In this document: positions 26,860 to 35,763 of the stretch, piece by piece | Layout: the number at the start of each line of letters is the position of its first letter | Numbering within the stretch: the stretch's first letter is position 1 | Assembly: GCA_018780645.1 (NCBI GenBank) | Contig: JADMJJ010000085.1 | Location: 1-64,000 of the forward strand | DNA: 64,000 nucleotides | Direction of reading: 5' to 3' | Source of the DNA: Burkholderiaceae bacterium | GTDB lineage: Bacteria; Pseudomonadota; Gammaproteobacteria; Burkholderiales; Burkholderiaceae_C | Made by a program: the position numbers and the translations under genes | Notes under the pieces: model-generated | Seen by the model: only the letters and a program-made list of their open reading frames with translations | Told to the model about the DNA's origin: nothing | Databases searched by the model: none

Positions 26860-27642
26860 ATGAGCTACAGCATTGATCTATCGGGCCGCGTGGCCCTGGT
26901 GACGGGCGCTTCCAGCGGCCTGGGCACGCAGTTCGCCAAGGTCCTGGCCCATGCCGGCGCGGCCGTGGTGTTGGCCGGTCGCCGCACCGAGAGGCTGAAG
27001 ACCCTGCGCGCCGAAATCGAGGCCGGCGGCGGCGACGCCCATGTGGTCGAGCTCGACGTCACCGACCACGACAGCATCAAGTCGGCCGTGGCCCATGCCG
27101 AGACCGAGGTCGGCACGCTGGACATCCTTATCAACAACTCCGGCGTCAGCACGACGCAGAAGCTCGTCGACGTGAGCCCCGACGACTACGACTACGTGAT
27201 GGACACCAACGCCAAGGGCGCCTTCTTCGTGGCCCAGGAGGTCGGCAAACGGATGCTGGCGCGGGCGCGCGGCGCGGCACCTGGCACGTACTTGGGCGGA
27301 CGCATCGTCAACATCGCCTCTATGGCCGGCCTGCGCGCGCTGAGCCAGATCGGCGTCTATGCGATGAGCAAGGCCGCCGTCATCCACATGACGCGCGCGA
27401 TGGCGCTGGAGTGGGGCAAGTACGGGATCAATGTGAACGCCATCTGCCCGGGCTATATCGACACCGAGATCAACCACCACCACTGGGCCACCGAGCAGGG
27501 CCAGAAGCTGATCAGCATGCTGCCGCGCAAGCGCGTCGGCCAGCCGCAGGATCTGGACGCGGTGCTGATGATGTTGTGCGCCAAGGAGAGCCATTTCATC
27601 AACGGCGCGGTGATTCAGGCCGACGACGGCTTCGCCGTTTAA
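26860..27642 (+). CDS. SDR-family NAD(P)-dependent oxidoreductase
   Basis: A 260-aa classical short-chain dehydrogenase. The cofactor motif TGASSGLG is at about residues 14-21, NNSG replaces NNAG, the catalytic Ser is in NIASMAGL and the Tyr/Lys pair in YAMSKAA. It resembles 3-oxoacyl-CoA/ACP or 3-hydroxyacyl-CoA dehydrogenases. It is followed after 4 nt by yceH. ETF-QO and the CoA-enzyme genes nearby suggest acyl-CoA metabolism; the substrate is not shown by the sequence. The start follows an A-rich leader without a clear Shine-Dalgarno. Confidence 0.88.
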   Translation: MSYSIDLSGRVALVTGASSGLGTQFAKVLAHAGAAVVLAGRRTERLKTLRAEIEAGGGDAHVVELDVTDHDSIKSAVAHAETEVGTLDILINNSGVSTTQKLVDVSPDDYDYVMDTNAKGAFFVAQEVGKRMLARARGAAPGTYLGGRIVNIASMAGLRALSQIGVYAMSKAAVIHMTRAMALEWGKYGINVNAICPGYIDTEINHHHWATEQGQKLISMLPRKRVGQPQDLDAVLMMLCAKESHFINGAVIQADDGFAV

Positions 27643-27646
27643 GACG

Positions 27647-28306
27647 ATGCGCGAGTTGTCATTGTTGGAGGCGCGCGTGCTGGGCGTGCTGATCGAAAAA
27701 GCCCATACCGTGCCCGACAGCTATCCGCTGTCGCTGAACTCGCTGGTCGCCGGCTGCAACCAGAAGACTGCCCGTGACCCGGTGCTCAACGCCACCGATG
27801 CCGAGGTGCAGGTCGCCGTCGATGCGCTGAAGGGCCTGAACCTGGCCTTCGAGTCCAGCGGCTCGCGGGTCAGTCGCTACGAACACAATATGGGCCGGGT
27901 GATGGGCCTGCCCTCGCAGTCGGTCGCTGTGCTGGCGCTGCTGATGCTGCGCGGCCCGCAGACCAGCGCCGAGTTGCGTGCCAACACCGAGCGCCTGCAC
28001 CGCTTCGCCGATGTGTCCTCGGTCGAGGGTTTTCTGGACGAGCTGGCCGAGCGCAGCACCGAAAAAGGCGGGCCGCTGGTCATCAAGCTGCCGCGGGCGC
28101 CAGGTGCCCGCGAGTCGCGCTGGATGCATCTGCTGTGTGGTGCCATCGACGTCAGTCAGATCCTCACCAGCGCCGCACCCGAGGACTTTGTCGCCGCCAG
28201 CGAACTGGCTGCCCTGAAGGCGAACCAGGACCGGCTGACGCGCGAGGTCGAGGACCTGCGAGCGCTGGTCGAGCGGCTGTACACCGAGCTCGGCGTCAGC
28301 CGATAG
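27647..28306 (+). CDS. yceH: YceH family protein (DUF480)
   Basis: A 219-aa protein of the DUF480/YceH family: N-terminal LSLLEARVLGVLIEKAHTVP and PLSLNSLVAGCNQKTARDP, two winged-helix-like domains, and a short C-terminal coiled coil (LKANQDRLTREVEDLRALV). The function in the family is not established; its fold suggests nucleic-acid or protein binding. It lies in a tight run with the SDR gene (4-nt gap) and the thioesterase (4-nt gap), which implies an operon. Confidence 0.92.
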   Translation: MRELSLLEARVLGVLIEKAHTVPDSYPLSLNSLVAGCNQKTARDPVLNATDAEVQVAVDALKGLNLAFESSGSRVSRYEHNMGRVMGLPSQSVAVLALLMLRGPQTSAELRANTERLHRFADVSSVEGFLDELAERSTEKGGPLVIKLPRAPGARESRWMHLLCGAIDVSQILTSAAPEDFVAASELAALKANQDRLTREVEDLRALVERLYTELGVSR

Positions 28307-28310
28307 CACC

Positions 28311-28730
28311 ATGCGCATCGACATTCCGGAACAGAAAAAGCTGGTCCACGAGATGCGTATCCCCATTCGCTGGGGCGATATGGATGCGATGGGCCATGTC
28401 AACAACACGGTCTACTTCCGCTATCTGGAGATCTCGCGCATCCAGTGGCTGCATGAGCTGGGCGGCGCACCCGACCCCTCGGGCCAGGGCCCGGTGATCG
28501 CCAATGCCTTCTGCAATTTCTACAAGCAGCTGGAGTATCCGGGCGAGATCGTCGCCAGGCACTACGCCTGCAACCCGGGCCGCAGCAGTTTCGACACCTA
28601 CATCACGCTGGAGCGGGTCGATGAACCCGGCGTGATCTATGCCGCCGGCGGCGCGACCACCGTGTGGGTGGACTTCCCGCAGCAGAAGTCGGTGCCGCTG
28701 CCGGAGTGGCTGCGCGCGGCGGTGTCCTGA
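28311..28730 (+). CDS. acyl-CoA thioesterase, 4HBT hotdog fold (YbgC/FadM-like)
   Basis: A 139-aa hotdog-fold thioesterase. The 4-hydroxybenzoyl-CoA thioesterase signature is RWGDMDAMGHVNNTVYFRYLE with the active-site Asp in GDMDAMGHVNN. These enzymes hydrolyse acyl-CoA to free acid and CoA in the cytoplasm. It is the last gene of the SDR-yceH-thioesterase run. Preferred acyl group unknown. Confidence 0.9.
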   Translation: MRIDIPEQKKLVHEMRIPIRWGDMDAMGHVNNTVYFRYLEISRIQWLHELGGAPDPSGQGPVIANAFCNFYKQLEYPGEIVARHYACNPGRSSFDTYITLERVDEPGVIYAAGGATTVWVDFPQQKSVPLPEWLRAAVS

Positions 28731-28827
28731 CCAGGGATTCTCCTCAGCCCCTTGACAAGCGCTCTTGCACACAATGCGCTTGGTGCAGCGGCCCCGTTAG
28801 CGGGCCGCGCCCTAACAGGGAGAATCC

Positions 28828-29082
28828 ATGTCGTTCAGCAAGACATCTTTATTGATACTGGCCGTGCCGCTTTGCCTGGGCCTGCCGGCCTGCAGCAGCG
28901 TGCCCGAGGCCAGCCCCCAGGTGGCCAAGGCCGAGCCCTATGAGCCGCCCGAGCGGACCACCGGCAGCAATATCGCCAAGCGCTCGAGAGAGCCGGGCAC
29001 CGGCGTCAAGGTGTTGTCGCCCGAGGCGATGGAGGCAGAACGCAACCGCATCAGCGAGGCCTTCAAGCCCAAGGGCAATTGA
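28828..29082 (+). CDS. small lipoprotein
   Basis: An 84-aa predicted lipoprotein with signal peptide and lipobox LPAC at about residues 19-22, then a charged, Pro-rich mature part ending in KVLSPEAMEAERNRISEAF. A GGGAG site lies 7 nt before ATG. The leader contains TTGACA (28753) and a 7-bp hairpin GCGGCCC / GGGCCGC. No known domain. Monocistronic and convergent with the LuxR-type gene. Confidence 0.75.
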   Translation: MSFSKTSLLILAVPLCLGLPACSSVPEASPQVAKAEPYEPPERTTGSNIAKRSREPGTGVKVLSPEAMEAERNRISEAFKPKGN

Positions 29083-29094
29083 AGGTGGCAGCGT

Positions 29095-29649
29095 TCACGC
29101 CGACAGCAGCTTGTTGACCAGCTCCGGCGTCGTTGCCGCGGCGTACTTCTTCATCAGCCGCGCGCGGTAGATGTCCACCGTGCGTGGGCTGATGGCCAGC
29201 CGCTTGCCGATCAGCTTGCTGGTCAGACCCTCGATCAGCAGCGCGGCGATCTCGCGCTCCCGGGCGGTCAACTCGACCTTCAGCTGGCGCTTGGCCGACA
29301 GGTCCTCGAAACTCCAGATGCCCTCGGCGTGGGGGTCGGCCGGGTCCAGGGCGCGGCCCGACACATGGCACCAGAACATCTGGCCCGAGCCGACGCGCTT
29401 CATCACCCGGTCATCGGCGTAAAAACCCTCGGAGCCCACCGCATCCAGAGTGGCGACGATGCGCTCGCCGGTGCGCTCGAACTCGGCGAAACTGGGGTAG
29501 AGCACCTCGAAGCTCTGGCCGATCAGGTTCTCGCGCTCGGTGCCGAACATGGCCAGCAGCTGGCGGTTGCAATCGACGATCAGCCGCTTGCGCGACAGCA
29601 CCAGGCCGATGGGCGCCATCTCGAAGGCGGTGCGGTAGTCGAGCGTCAT
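29095..29649 (-). CDS. PAS-domain LuxR-type transcriptional regulator
   Basis: A 184-aa regulator: PAS domain at about residues 5-118 (MAPIGLVLSRKRLIVDCN) and a C-terminal LuxR/NarL HTH (LTAREREIAALLIEG, SPRTVDIYRARLMKKY). It lacks a receiver Asp, so it is a one-component sensor. It starts 8 nt after the stop of the PaaI-type thioesterase gene. The adjacent 3-oxoacid CoA-transferase operon is divergent and a TACCTAC sequence resembling a NarL-type heptamer lies between them at 30131-30137, so regulation of that operon is plausible. Confidence 0.87.
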   Translation of the reverse strand: MTLDYRTAFEMAPIGLVLSRKRLIVDCNRQLLAMFGTERENLIGQSFEVLYPSFAEFERTGERIVATLDAVGSEGFYADDRVMKRVGSGQMFWCHVSGRALDPADPHAEGIWSFEDLSAKRQLKVELTAREREIAALLIEGLTSKLIGKRLAISPRTVDIYRARLMKKYAAATTPELVNKLLSA

Positions 29650-29657
29650 CGGCCAGG

Positions 29658-30059
29658 TCAGAGCAGGGCGTAGGTCGTGGTCGCCTGCGCGGCCAGCCGA
29701 CCATCGGGGTTGGCAATGTCTATGCTGCCGAAGGCCAGGGTCTTGCCACTGCGCAGCACGGTGGCGGTGACCAGGCAATGGTCGCCGGAGACCGGGCGCA
29801 AGAAGCTGGTCTGCAGCTGCACCGTGGTCATGGGCCGGAACTCGCCCAGCTCCACCATCATCGCCAGCACCATGGCCGTGTCGGCCGCGGCCATCGCCGC
29901 CTGGCCGCACATCACGCCGCCAACATGGACGAACTCGCGCTTGACCGGCAGTTTCAGCAACACCCGGCCGGGGCCTGTCTCCAGCACCTCCAGGCCCATG
30001 GCGGTGATCCAGGGGGCGAAGATGCGAGGAATTTGTTCCTGTAGCTGAGCTGCATTCAT
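29658..30059 (-). CDS. PaaI-family thioesterase
   Basis: A 133-aa hotdog-fold thioesterase of the PaaI/YdiI type: VHVGGVMCGQAAMAAADTAM carries the conserved glycine-rich helix, with TTVQLQTSFLRPV following. Probably hydrolyses aromatic or medium-chain acyl-CoA. The chosen start gives the usual family length. It is the first gene of a two-gene unit with the PAS-LuxR regulator and is divergent from the CoA-transferase genes. Confidence 0.87.
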   Translation of the reverse strand: MNAAQLQEQIPRIFAPWITAMGLEVLETGPGRVLLKLPVKREFVHVGGVMCGQAAMAAADTAMVLAMMVELGEFRPMTTVQLQTSFLRPVSGDHCLVTATVLRSGKTLAFGSIDIANPDGRLAAQATTTYALL

Positions 30060-30213
30060 GGTGAGCGGGCCGTGGGCCGGGGAAGCGGGAAATGAAGCAT
30101 AGCCGGCCCAGGGCCGCACCTTAGTCAAATCTACCTACTGCTCTGCGCCGGCGTTCCGGTGTACGCTTTGGCGCGTTTTGCTTCACGCACGAATACCTCT
30201 ACCGGAGACAACG
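30060..30213. other. 154-bp divergent promoter region
   Basis: Holds the promoters of the PaaI/PAS-LuxR unit and of scoAB. I see TACCTAC near 30131 and AT-richer flanks but no convincing -35/-10 pair. A GGAGA Shine-Dalgarno for scoA lies at 30203-30207. Confidence 0.4.
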
Positions 30214-30921
30214 ATGAACAAGCTCTATCCCAGCGCGGCTGCCGCGCTGGAAGGCATCACCCAGGACGGCCAGTTGCTGGCCGTCGGCGGTTTCGGCCTC
30301 TGCGGCATTCCCGAGGCCCTGATCGCGGCGCTGCGCGACAGCGGCGCCAAGAACCTGACGGTGATCTCCAACAATGCCGGTGTCGATGGTTTCGGCCTGG
30401 GCCAGCTGCTGGAAACCCGCCAGATCAAGAAGATGATCTCCAGCTATGTGGGCGAGAACAAGGAGTTCGAGCGCCAGTACCTGGCCGGTGAGCTGGAGCT
30501 GGAATTCACGCCCCAGGGCACCCTGGCCGAGAAGCTGCGCGCCGGCGGCGCCGGCATTCCGGCCTTCTTCACCCGCACCGGCGTGGGCACCATCGTCGCC
30601 GACGGCAAGGAACTGCGCGAATTCGACGGCTCGACCTATGTGATGGAGCATGCGCTGCTGCCCGATGTGTCCCTGGTCAAGGCCTTCAAGGCCGACAAGA
30701 GCGGCAATCTGGTGTTCCGCCGCACGGCGCGCAACTTCAACCCGGCCGTGGCCATGGCCGGCAAGATCACCGTGGTCGAGGTCGAGCAACTGGTCGAGGT
30801 CGGCGAGATCGATCCGGACGATGTACACCTGGCGGGCATTTACGTGCATCGCATCGTGGTGAACGCCCATCCGGAAAAGCGGATTGAAAAGAAGACCATC
30901 ACCGAGAAGAAGGGAGCCTGA
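30214..30921 (+). CDS. scoA: 3-oxoacid CoA-transferase subunit A
   Basis: A 235-aa alpha subunit of succinyl-CoA:3-ketoacid CoA-transferase, which activates acetoacetate with CoA from succinyl-CoA in ketone-body and PHB breakdown. The coenzyme A transferase signature is [16 protein letters not shown] near residues 26-41, with [13 protein letters not shown] following. Good Shine-Dalgarno (GGAGA). It is followed two bases later by scoB. A 3-oxoadipate CoA-transferase (PcaIJ) is the main alternative; I prefer Sco from overall similarity. Confidence 0.92.
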   Translation: MNKLYPSAAAALEGITQDGQLLAVGGFGLCGIPEALIAALRDSGAKNLTVISNNAGVDGFGLGQLLETRQIKKMISSYVGENKEFERQYLAGELELEFTPQGTLAEKLRAGGAGIPAFFTRTGVGTIVADGKELREFDGSTYVMEHALLPDVSLVKAFKADKSGNLVFRRTARNFNPAVAMAGKITVVEVEQLVEVGEIDPDDVHLAGIYVHRIVVNAHPEKRIEKKTITEKKGA

Positions 30922-30923
30922 TC

Positions 30924-31562
30924 ATGGCCTGGACACAAGACCAAATGGCGGCCCGCGCGGCGCAGGAACTGCAAGACGGCTTCTACGTCAATCTGGGCAT
31001 AGGCATCCCGACGCTCGTCGCCAATTTCGTGCCCGCCGACAAGGAAGTCTGGCTGCAGAGCGAGAACGGCATGCTGGGCATCGGCCCGTTCCCGACCGAG
31101 GACGAGGTCGACGCCGACCTGATCAACGCCGGCAAGCAGACGGTGACGACGATCCCTGGCTCCAGCATCTTCGGCAGCCATGACAGCTTCGCGATGATCC
31201 GCGGCGGCAAGATCAATCTGTCCATCCTCGGCGCCATGCAGGTCAGCGAGAAGGGCGATCTGGCCAACTGGATGATCCCGGGCAAGATGGTCAAGGGCAT
31301 GGGCGGCGCGATGGACCTGGTGGCCGGCGTCAAGCGCGTGATCGTGCTGATGGAGCATGTGGCCAAGAAGAAGGACGGCACCACCGACCTGAAGATCTTG
31401 CCCAGCTGCACCCTGCCGCTGACCGGCGTGGGCGTGGTCAACCGCATCATCACCGACCTGGCCGTGATGGACGTGACGCCGCAGGGCCTGAAGCTCGTGG
31501 AACTCGCCGAAGGCGTGAGCCGCGAGGAAGTGCAGGGCAAGACCGGCGTGCCGTTGATCTAG
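30924..31562 (+). CDS. scoB: 3-oxoacid CoA-transferase subunit B
   Basis: A 212-aa beta subunit. The catalytic Glu is in [12 protein letters not shown] (about residues 50-61), followed by [13 protein letters not shown]. It forms a heteromer with the product of the gene just upstream. A palindromic intergenic repeat follows within 10 nt of the stop and may act as terminator-like structure. Confidence 0.92.
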   Translation: MAWTQDQMAARAAQELQDGFYVNLGIGIPTLVANFVPADKEVWLQSENGMLGIGPFPTEDEVDADLINAGKQTVTTIPGSSIFGSHDSFAMIRGGKINLSILGAMQVSEKGDLANWMIPGKMVKGMGGAMDLVAGVKRVIVLMEHVAKKKDGTTDLKILPSCTLPLTGVGVVNRIITDLAVMDVTPQGLKLVELAEGVSREEVQGKTGVPLI

Positions 31563-31569
31563 AGTGAAG

Positions 31570-31639
31570 CACCCCCACGTTCCCTTCGGTCACTGCCCCC
31601 CGAGGGGGCGCTCAGCGCCCTTCGGGCGGCCGGGCGGGC
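31570..31639. repeat. palindromic intergenic repeat (REP-like)
   Basis: Two overlapping hairpins: GCCCCC-CGA-GGGGGC and GGGCGCT-C-AGCGCCC, preceded by CACCCCCACGTTCCCTTCGG and followed by GGCGGCCGGGCGGG. I recall very similar intergenic elements scattered through Burkholderiales genomes; only one copy is present in this window, so the repeat status rests on memory. Confidence 0.6.
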
Positions 31640-31644
31640 ACTGA

Positions 31645-32853
31645 GTGCTGTACGACCCGTCCAGGCATGAGCCCCTGGTGGGGCTGCCCTGGAGCGACGA
31701 CGCGGCCCGAGCGCAGATCGAAGGCATTGCCGACGATCTGCTGGCCGCCTTTTCGTCGCGGGATCTGTGGCCCAACCACCCGCTGGACCTGGACTCGAAC
31801 GAGGCGGATCTGCCGCGCGCCAATCTGTATTTCGGCGCCGGCGGCGTGATCTGGGCGTTGCAGCGCCTGAGGCGCCTCGGCGCGATCACCTTCGAGCAGG
31901 ACTTCGGCGCGACCATCGCCTCCCTGCCTGAGCGCAGCCATGTCTTCACCGACGAATGGGGCATGGGGCAGACGTCCTGGCTGATGGGCGAGACCGGCCT
32001 GCTGCTGATGCAGTGGCAGTGCGAACGCAGCGAGGCTGTGGCCGATGCGCTCTACGCCAGTGTGCAGGCCAATCTGCACCACCCGGCACTGGAGTCGCTG
32101 CTGGGCTCGCCGGGCAGCATGCTGGCGGCGCTGTTCATGGCCGAAGCCAGCGACGATGCGCGCTGGCCGGCGCTGTTTCAGCAGGCGGTGCAAATCGTCT
32201 GGGACAGCATGACCTTTGATGCCGAGCTTGGCGTCTGGCAGTGGACGCAGGATCTGTACGGCCGCAAGAGCCAGTACCTCGGCGCCGCCCACGGCTTGGT
32301 CGGCAATGTGTTCCCGGTGCTGCGCGGCGCGCACCGGTTGCCGCCGGACCTGGTGCAGGGCTATCTCGAACGCACGGTGGCCATCCTGGCGCGCACGGCG
32401 CTGCGTGATGCCAAGGGCCGGGTGAACTGGCCCACCACGCCCTATGCGGCCCAGAACGGTGCCAAGCTGCCCCTGGTGCAGGACTGCCATGGCGCGCCGG
32501 GCATCATCTGCCGGCTGGCCGGGGCCCCGGCACACGCCGAATTGGATGAGCTGCTATTGGCCGCCGGCGAGCTGGTCTGGGCCACAGGGCCGCTGATCAA
32601 GGGCCCGGGCCTGTGCCATGGCACGGCCGGCAATGGCTATGCCTTGCTGAAGCTCTACCGCCGCAGCGGTGACGAGCGATGGCTGGAACACGCCCGCGCC
32701 TTCGCGATGCATGCCGCGCAGCAGGGCGAGCAGATGGCGGCAAAGTATGGTCGCCGGCGCTACACGCTGTGGAACGGCGACCCGGGGCTGGCGCTGTTCC
32801 TGCAGGCTTGCCGCGATGCCGATGCGGCCCTGCCCACGTTCGATTGCTTCTAG
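31645..32853 (+). CDS. LanC-like protein (lanthionine synthetase C-like), stand-alone
   Basis: A 402-aa alpha/alpha-barrel protein with all LanC hallmarks: GAAHG (HG at 216-217), DCHG with zinc ligand C281, LCHG with C324 and H325, and NGDPG near the end. LanC enzymes add Cys thiols to dehydroamino acids; eukaryotic LANCL proteins bind glutathione and repair phospho-derived dehydroalanine. No lanthipeptide dehydratase, precursor or exporter is nearby, so a RiPP role is unlikely here. The GTG start has no Shine-Dalgarno and lies only 6 nt after the palindromic repeat; the reading frame and N-terminal LYDPSRHEPL look authentic. Confidence 0.82.
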   Translation: MLYDPSRHEPLVGLPWSDDAARAQIEGIADDLLAAFSSRDLWPNHPLDLDSNEADLPRANLYFGAGGVIWALQRLRRLGAITFEQDFGATIASLPERSHVFTDEWGMGQTSWLMGETGLLLMQWQCERSEAVADALYASVQANLHHPALESLLGSPGSMLAALFMAEASDDARWPALFQQAVQIVWDSMTFDAELGVWQWTQDLYGRKSQYLGAAHGLVGNVFPVLRGAHRLPPDLVQGYLERTVAILARTALRDAKGRVNWPTTPYAAQNGAKLPLVQDCHGAPGIICRLAGAPAHAELDELLLAAGELVWATGPLIKGPGLCHGTAGNGYALLKLYRRSGDERWLEHARAFAMHAAQQGEQMAAKYGRRRYTLWNGDPGLALFLQACRDADAALPTFDCF

Positions 32854-32868
32854 CCTGTCAGGCTGGAT

Positions 32869-33909
32869 TCACGCGTGCTTCAAGGCACGCGCGCACTCGG
32901 GCACCAGCTCCGGCCCGCGGTAGATGAAGCCGGTATAGACCTGCACCAGGTCGGCGCCGGCCGCGATCTTGGCCCGCGCGTCGTCGCCGCTGAGCACACC
33001 GCCGACACCGATGATGGGGTAGTTGTGGCCCAGTGCCGCACGCAGCAGGCGTATCACCCGGTTGCTGGCCTCGAACACCGGCTTGCCGCTCAACCCCCCC
33101 ATCTCTTCGGCATGGGGCATGCCCTTGACTGCGTCGCGGGCGATCGTTGTGTTGGTGGCGATCACGCCATCGATCTGGTGCTTCAGCAGGGTGGCCGCAA
33201 TCACCGCGACTTGCGCCTCGTCCAGATCGGGGGCGATCTTCACGAAGATGGGCACCGAGTGGCCATGTTTCTGGGCAAGCGCCGTCTTGCGCTGCTGCAC
33301 GGCACCGAGCAGCGCGTCCAGCGCGTCGTCGCTCTGCAGCTCGCGTAGGTTCTTGGTGTTGGGGCTGGAGATATTGACCGTCACATAGTCGGCGTGCGGG
33401 TAGACGCCGTCCAGGCAAATCAGGTAGTCATCGACCGCGTTCTCGATCGGCGTGGCGGCGTTCTTGCCGATGTTCAGACCGATCAGGCCGCCAGCGGCGC
33501 GAAAGCTGCGCGCCCGCTGCACATTGGCCAGAAAAGCATCCAGTCCCTCGTTGTTGAAGCCCAGCCGGTTGATCAGCCCTTTAGCCTCGGGTAGACGGAA
33601 CATGCGCGGTTTCGGATTGCCCGGCTGGCCCTTGGGCGTGACCGTGCCGACCTCGATGAAGCCGAAACCCATCGCGCCCAGGCCGTCGATGCAGCGGCCG
33701 TTCTTGTCCAGGCCGGCGGCCAGGCCGATGCGATTCGGGAACTTCAGCCCCGCCACCGTCACCGGATCGGCCACCCGGGTCTGCGACCACAGGCACTGCG
33801 CCGGCGTGTTCTGCAGCCTGGCAATGCTGCCCAGGGTCAGCTCATGGGCTTGCTCGGGGTCCAGGCCGAAGAGGAAAGGGCGGGTGAGGGCGTAGGGAAT
33901 CAGGGCCAT
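32869..33909 (-). CDS. pyrD: dihydroorotate dehydrogenase (quinone), class 2
   Basis: A 346-aa FMN enzyme oxidising dihydroorotate to orotate with ubiquinone, the fourth step of UMP synthesis, at the inner membrane. Typical segments: [52 protein letters not shown] and a phosphate loop near [10 protein letters not shown]. The N-terminal helix for membrane association is present. ATG 33909 or 33903 is possible; the first leaves the usual length. Confidence 0.95.
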   Translation of the reverse strand: MALIPYALTRPFLFGLDPEQAHELTLGSIARLQNTPAQCLWSQTRVADPVTVAGLKFPNRIGLAAGLDKNGRCIDGLGAMGFGFIEVGTVTPKGQPGNPKPRMFRLPEAKGLINRLGFNNEGLDAFLANVQRARSFRAAGGLIGLNIGKNAATPIENAVDDYLICLDGVYPHADYVTVNISSPNTKNLRELQSDDALDALLGAVQQRKTALAQKHGHSVPIFVKIAPDLDEAQVAVIAATLLKHQIDGVIATNTTIARDAVKGMPHAEEMGGLSGKPVFEASNRVIRLLRAALGHNYPIIGVGGVLSGDDARAKIAAGADLVQVYTGFIYRGPELVPECARALKHA

Positions 33910-33979
33910 GGGCATGCGGGAAGTGAGGTGCGAATTGTCGCATTGCGGCTCTCGAGGTCTGGCGGCCGGGCACGCAGAG

Positions 33980-33985
33980 GACAAT
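33980..33985 (+). promoter_or_regulatory. -10-like hexamer of tdk, possibly leaderless
   Basis: GACAAT ends exactly 6 nt before the tdk ATG, so transcription would begin at or next to the start codon. The -35 is weak. Confidence 0.35.
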
Positions 33986-33991
33986 AGCCCT

Positions 33992-34552
33992 ATGGCCAAA
34001 CTATTCTTCCGCTACGCCGCCATGAATGCCGGCAAATCGACCGCCTTGCTCCAGGTTGCCCACAACTACGAGGAGCGGGGCCATCGCGTGCGCATCTTCA
34101 CCTCCGCCACCGACAACCGTTACGGCCAGGGTTTCGTGACCTCGCGCCTGGGGCCTCAACGCGAGGCCGAGCTGTTCTCGCCCGAGACCGATTTCGCGGC
34201 CATCTTCGACGCTGCCGAGCGGGTGTCCTGCCTGCTGATCGACGAGGCGCAATTCCTCACCGAGGCCCAGGTCTGGGCCCTGCACGCCATTGCCCACATC
34301 AAGGGCACGCCGGTGATCTGCTACGGCCTGCGCACCGATTTCCGTGGCCAGCTGTTCCCCGGCTCGGCCACCCTGCTGGGCCTGGCCGACGAGATGGACG
34401 AGATGAAGACGATCTGCCACTGCGGCCGCAAGGCGACGATGAATATGCGCGTCGACGAAAACATGCGGCGCGTCACCGAAGGTGCCCAGGTCGAGATCGG
34501 CGGCAATGCGCGCTACCGCGCGGTCTGCGGCCGCTGCTTCCACAGCCTCTGA
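33992..34552 (+). CDS. tdk: thymidine kinase
   Basis: A 186-aa type II thymidine kinase phosphorylating thymidine to dTMP. P-loop MNAGKST at about residues 11-17, LLIDEAQFL carrying the catalytic Glu/Asp region, and a C-terminal zinc site with CHCG and CGRC. Length is normal. It is divergent from pyrD; no clear Shine-Dalgarno precedes the ATG. Confidence 0.95.
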   Translation: MAKLFFRYAAMNAGKSTALLQVAHNYEERGHRVRIFTSATDNRYGQGFVTSRLGPQREAELFSPETDFAAIFDAAERVSCLLIDEAQFLTEAQVWALHAIAHIKGTPVICYGLRTDFRGQLFPGSATLLGLADEMDEMKTICHCGRKATMNMRVDENMRRVTEGAQVEIGGNARYRAVCGRCFHSL

Positions 34553-34587
34553 ATCGATAATGCCCTGAACAGCCTCTGGAGTACACG

Positions 34588-35763
34588 ATGAACACCCTGG
34601 ACGACCATCAACACGACCGCGAAGTCGGCTCGCGTGACGGCACGCATGACACGACACGCACCGACGACACCCGCATCGGCGCCGTGCGCCCGCTGATCTC
34701 GCCGGCGCTGCTGCTGGACCAGCAGCCGATTCCCGACGAGGCGCTGTCCCTGGTCGAGCGCACGCGCTATGAGATCAGCGACATCCTGCACGGCAAGGAC
34801 GACCGCTTGCTGGTGGTGGTCGGCCCCTGCTCGATCCATGACCATGACCAGGCGATGCAGTACGCGCAACTGCTGCGCGATGTGCGCGACGGCCTGTCCA
34901 AGGACCTGCTGCTGGTGATGCGTGTGTACTTCGAGAAGCCGCGCACGACGGTGGGCTGGAAGGGCTATATCAACGACCCGCGCCTGGACGGCAGCTTCCA
35001 TATGAACGAGGGCCTGCGCCTGGCCCGCCAGCTGCTGCTGGACATCACCGCCCTGGGTCTGCCCTCGGGCACCGAGTTCCTGGACCTGCTGTCGCCGCAG
35101 TACATCGCCGACCTGATCGCCTGGGGCGCCATCGGCGCGCGCACCACCGAGAGCCAGAGCCACCGCCAGCTCGCCTCGGGCCTGAGCAGCCCGGTGGGCT
35201 TCAAGAACGGCACCGATGGTGGCATCAAGGTGGCCAGCGACGCCGTGCTGGCCGCCAGCGCCAGCCACGCCTTCATGGGCATGACAAAGATGGGCCAGGC
35301 GGCCATCTTCGAGACCCGCGGCAATGCCGACTGCCATGTCATCCTGCGCGGCGGCAAGGCACCGAACTACGACGCCGCCTCGGTGGCCGCGGCCTATGCG
35401 GCGCTGCGCAGCGCCGGCCTGCGAGAGCAGGTGATGATCGACTTCTCCCACGCCAATTCGAGCAAGAAGTACGAGCGTCAGGTCGATGTGGGCCGTGATG
35501 TGGCCGGGCAGATTGCTGGCGGTGATGCCGGCATCACCGGCGTGATGATTGAAAGCCATCTGCAGCCCGGACGCCAGGACCTGGCCGAGGGCCAGACCAA
35601 GGCCGATCTGAAGCTTGGCGTGTCCATCACCGATGCCTGCCTGGGCTGGGATCAGACCCTACCGCTGCTGCAGGAACTTGCCGCGGCGGTGCGCAAGCGC
35701 CGCGCAGCTCGGCCCATCTTGGATAATGGGCGCAGTCTCCAACAAGGGCCCACTTCCTCATGA
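34588..35763 (+). CDS. aroG: 3-deoxy-7-phosphoheptulonate synthase, class I (AroG type)
   Basis: A 391-aa DAHP synthase condensing PEP and erythrose 4-phosphate, the entry to the shikimate pathway. Typical segments: [44 protein letters not shown] and [12 protein letters not shown]. It is about 40 residues longer than E. coli AroG, with a polar His/Asp/Thr-rich N-terminal extension and a C-terminal tail running into rpiA. The stop overlaps the rpiA start (ATGA). Which aromatic amino acid inhibits it cannot be read from the sequence with confidence. Confidence 0.93.
   Translation: MNTLDDHQHDREVGSRDGTHDTTRTDDTRIGAVRPLISPALLLDQQPIPDEALSLVERTRYEISDILHGKDDRLLVVVGPCSIHDHDQAMQYAQLLRDVRDGLSKDLLLVMRVYFEKPRTTVGWKGYINDPRLDGSFHMNEGLRLARQLLLDITALGLPSGTEFLDLLSPQYIADLIAWGAIGARTTESQSHRQLASGLSSPVGFKNGTDGGIKVASDAVLAASASHAFMGMTKMGQAAIFETRGNADCHVILRGGKAPNYDAASVAAAYAALRSAGLREQVMIDFSHANSSKKYERQVDVGRDVAGQIAGGDAGITGVMIESHLQPGRQDLAEGQTKADLKLGVSITDACLGWDQTLPLLQELAAAVRKRRAARPILDNGRSLQQGPTSS

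Noticed and set aside
28753-28758. Consensus TTGACA upstream of the small lipoprotein gene
   Set aside because: No acceptable -10 hexamer stands 15-19 nt downstream, so I do not call a promoter.
31645-32853. LanC-like gene as part of a lanthipeptide cluster
   Set aside because: Neighbours are CoA-transferase and pyrD; no dehydratase, transporter or short Cys/Ser-rich precursor ORF is present in the flanks.
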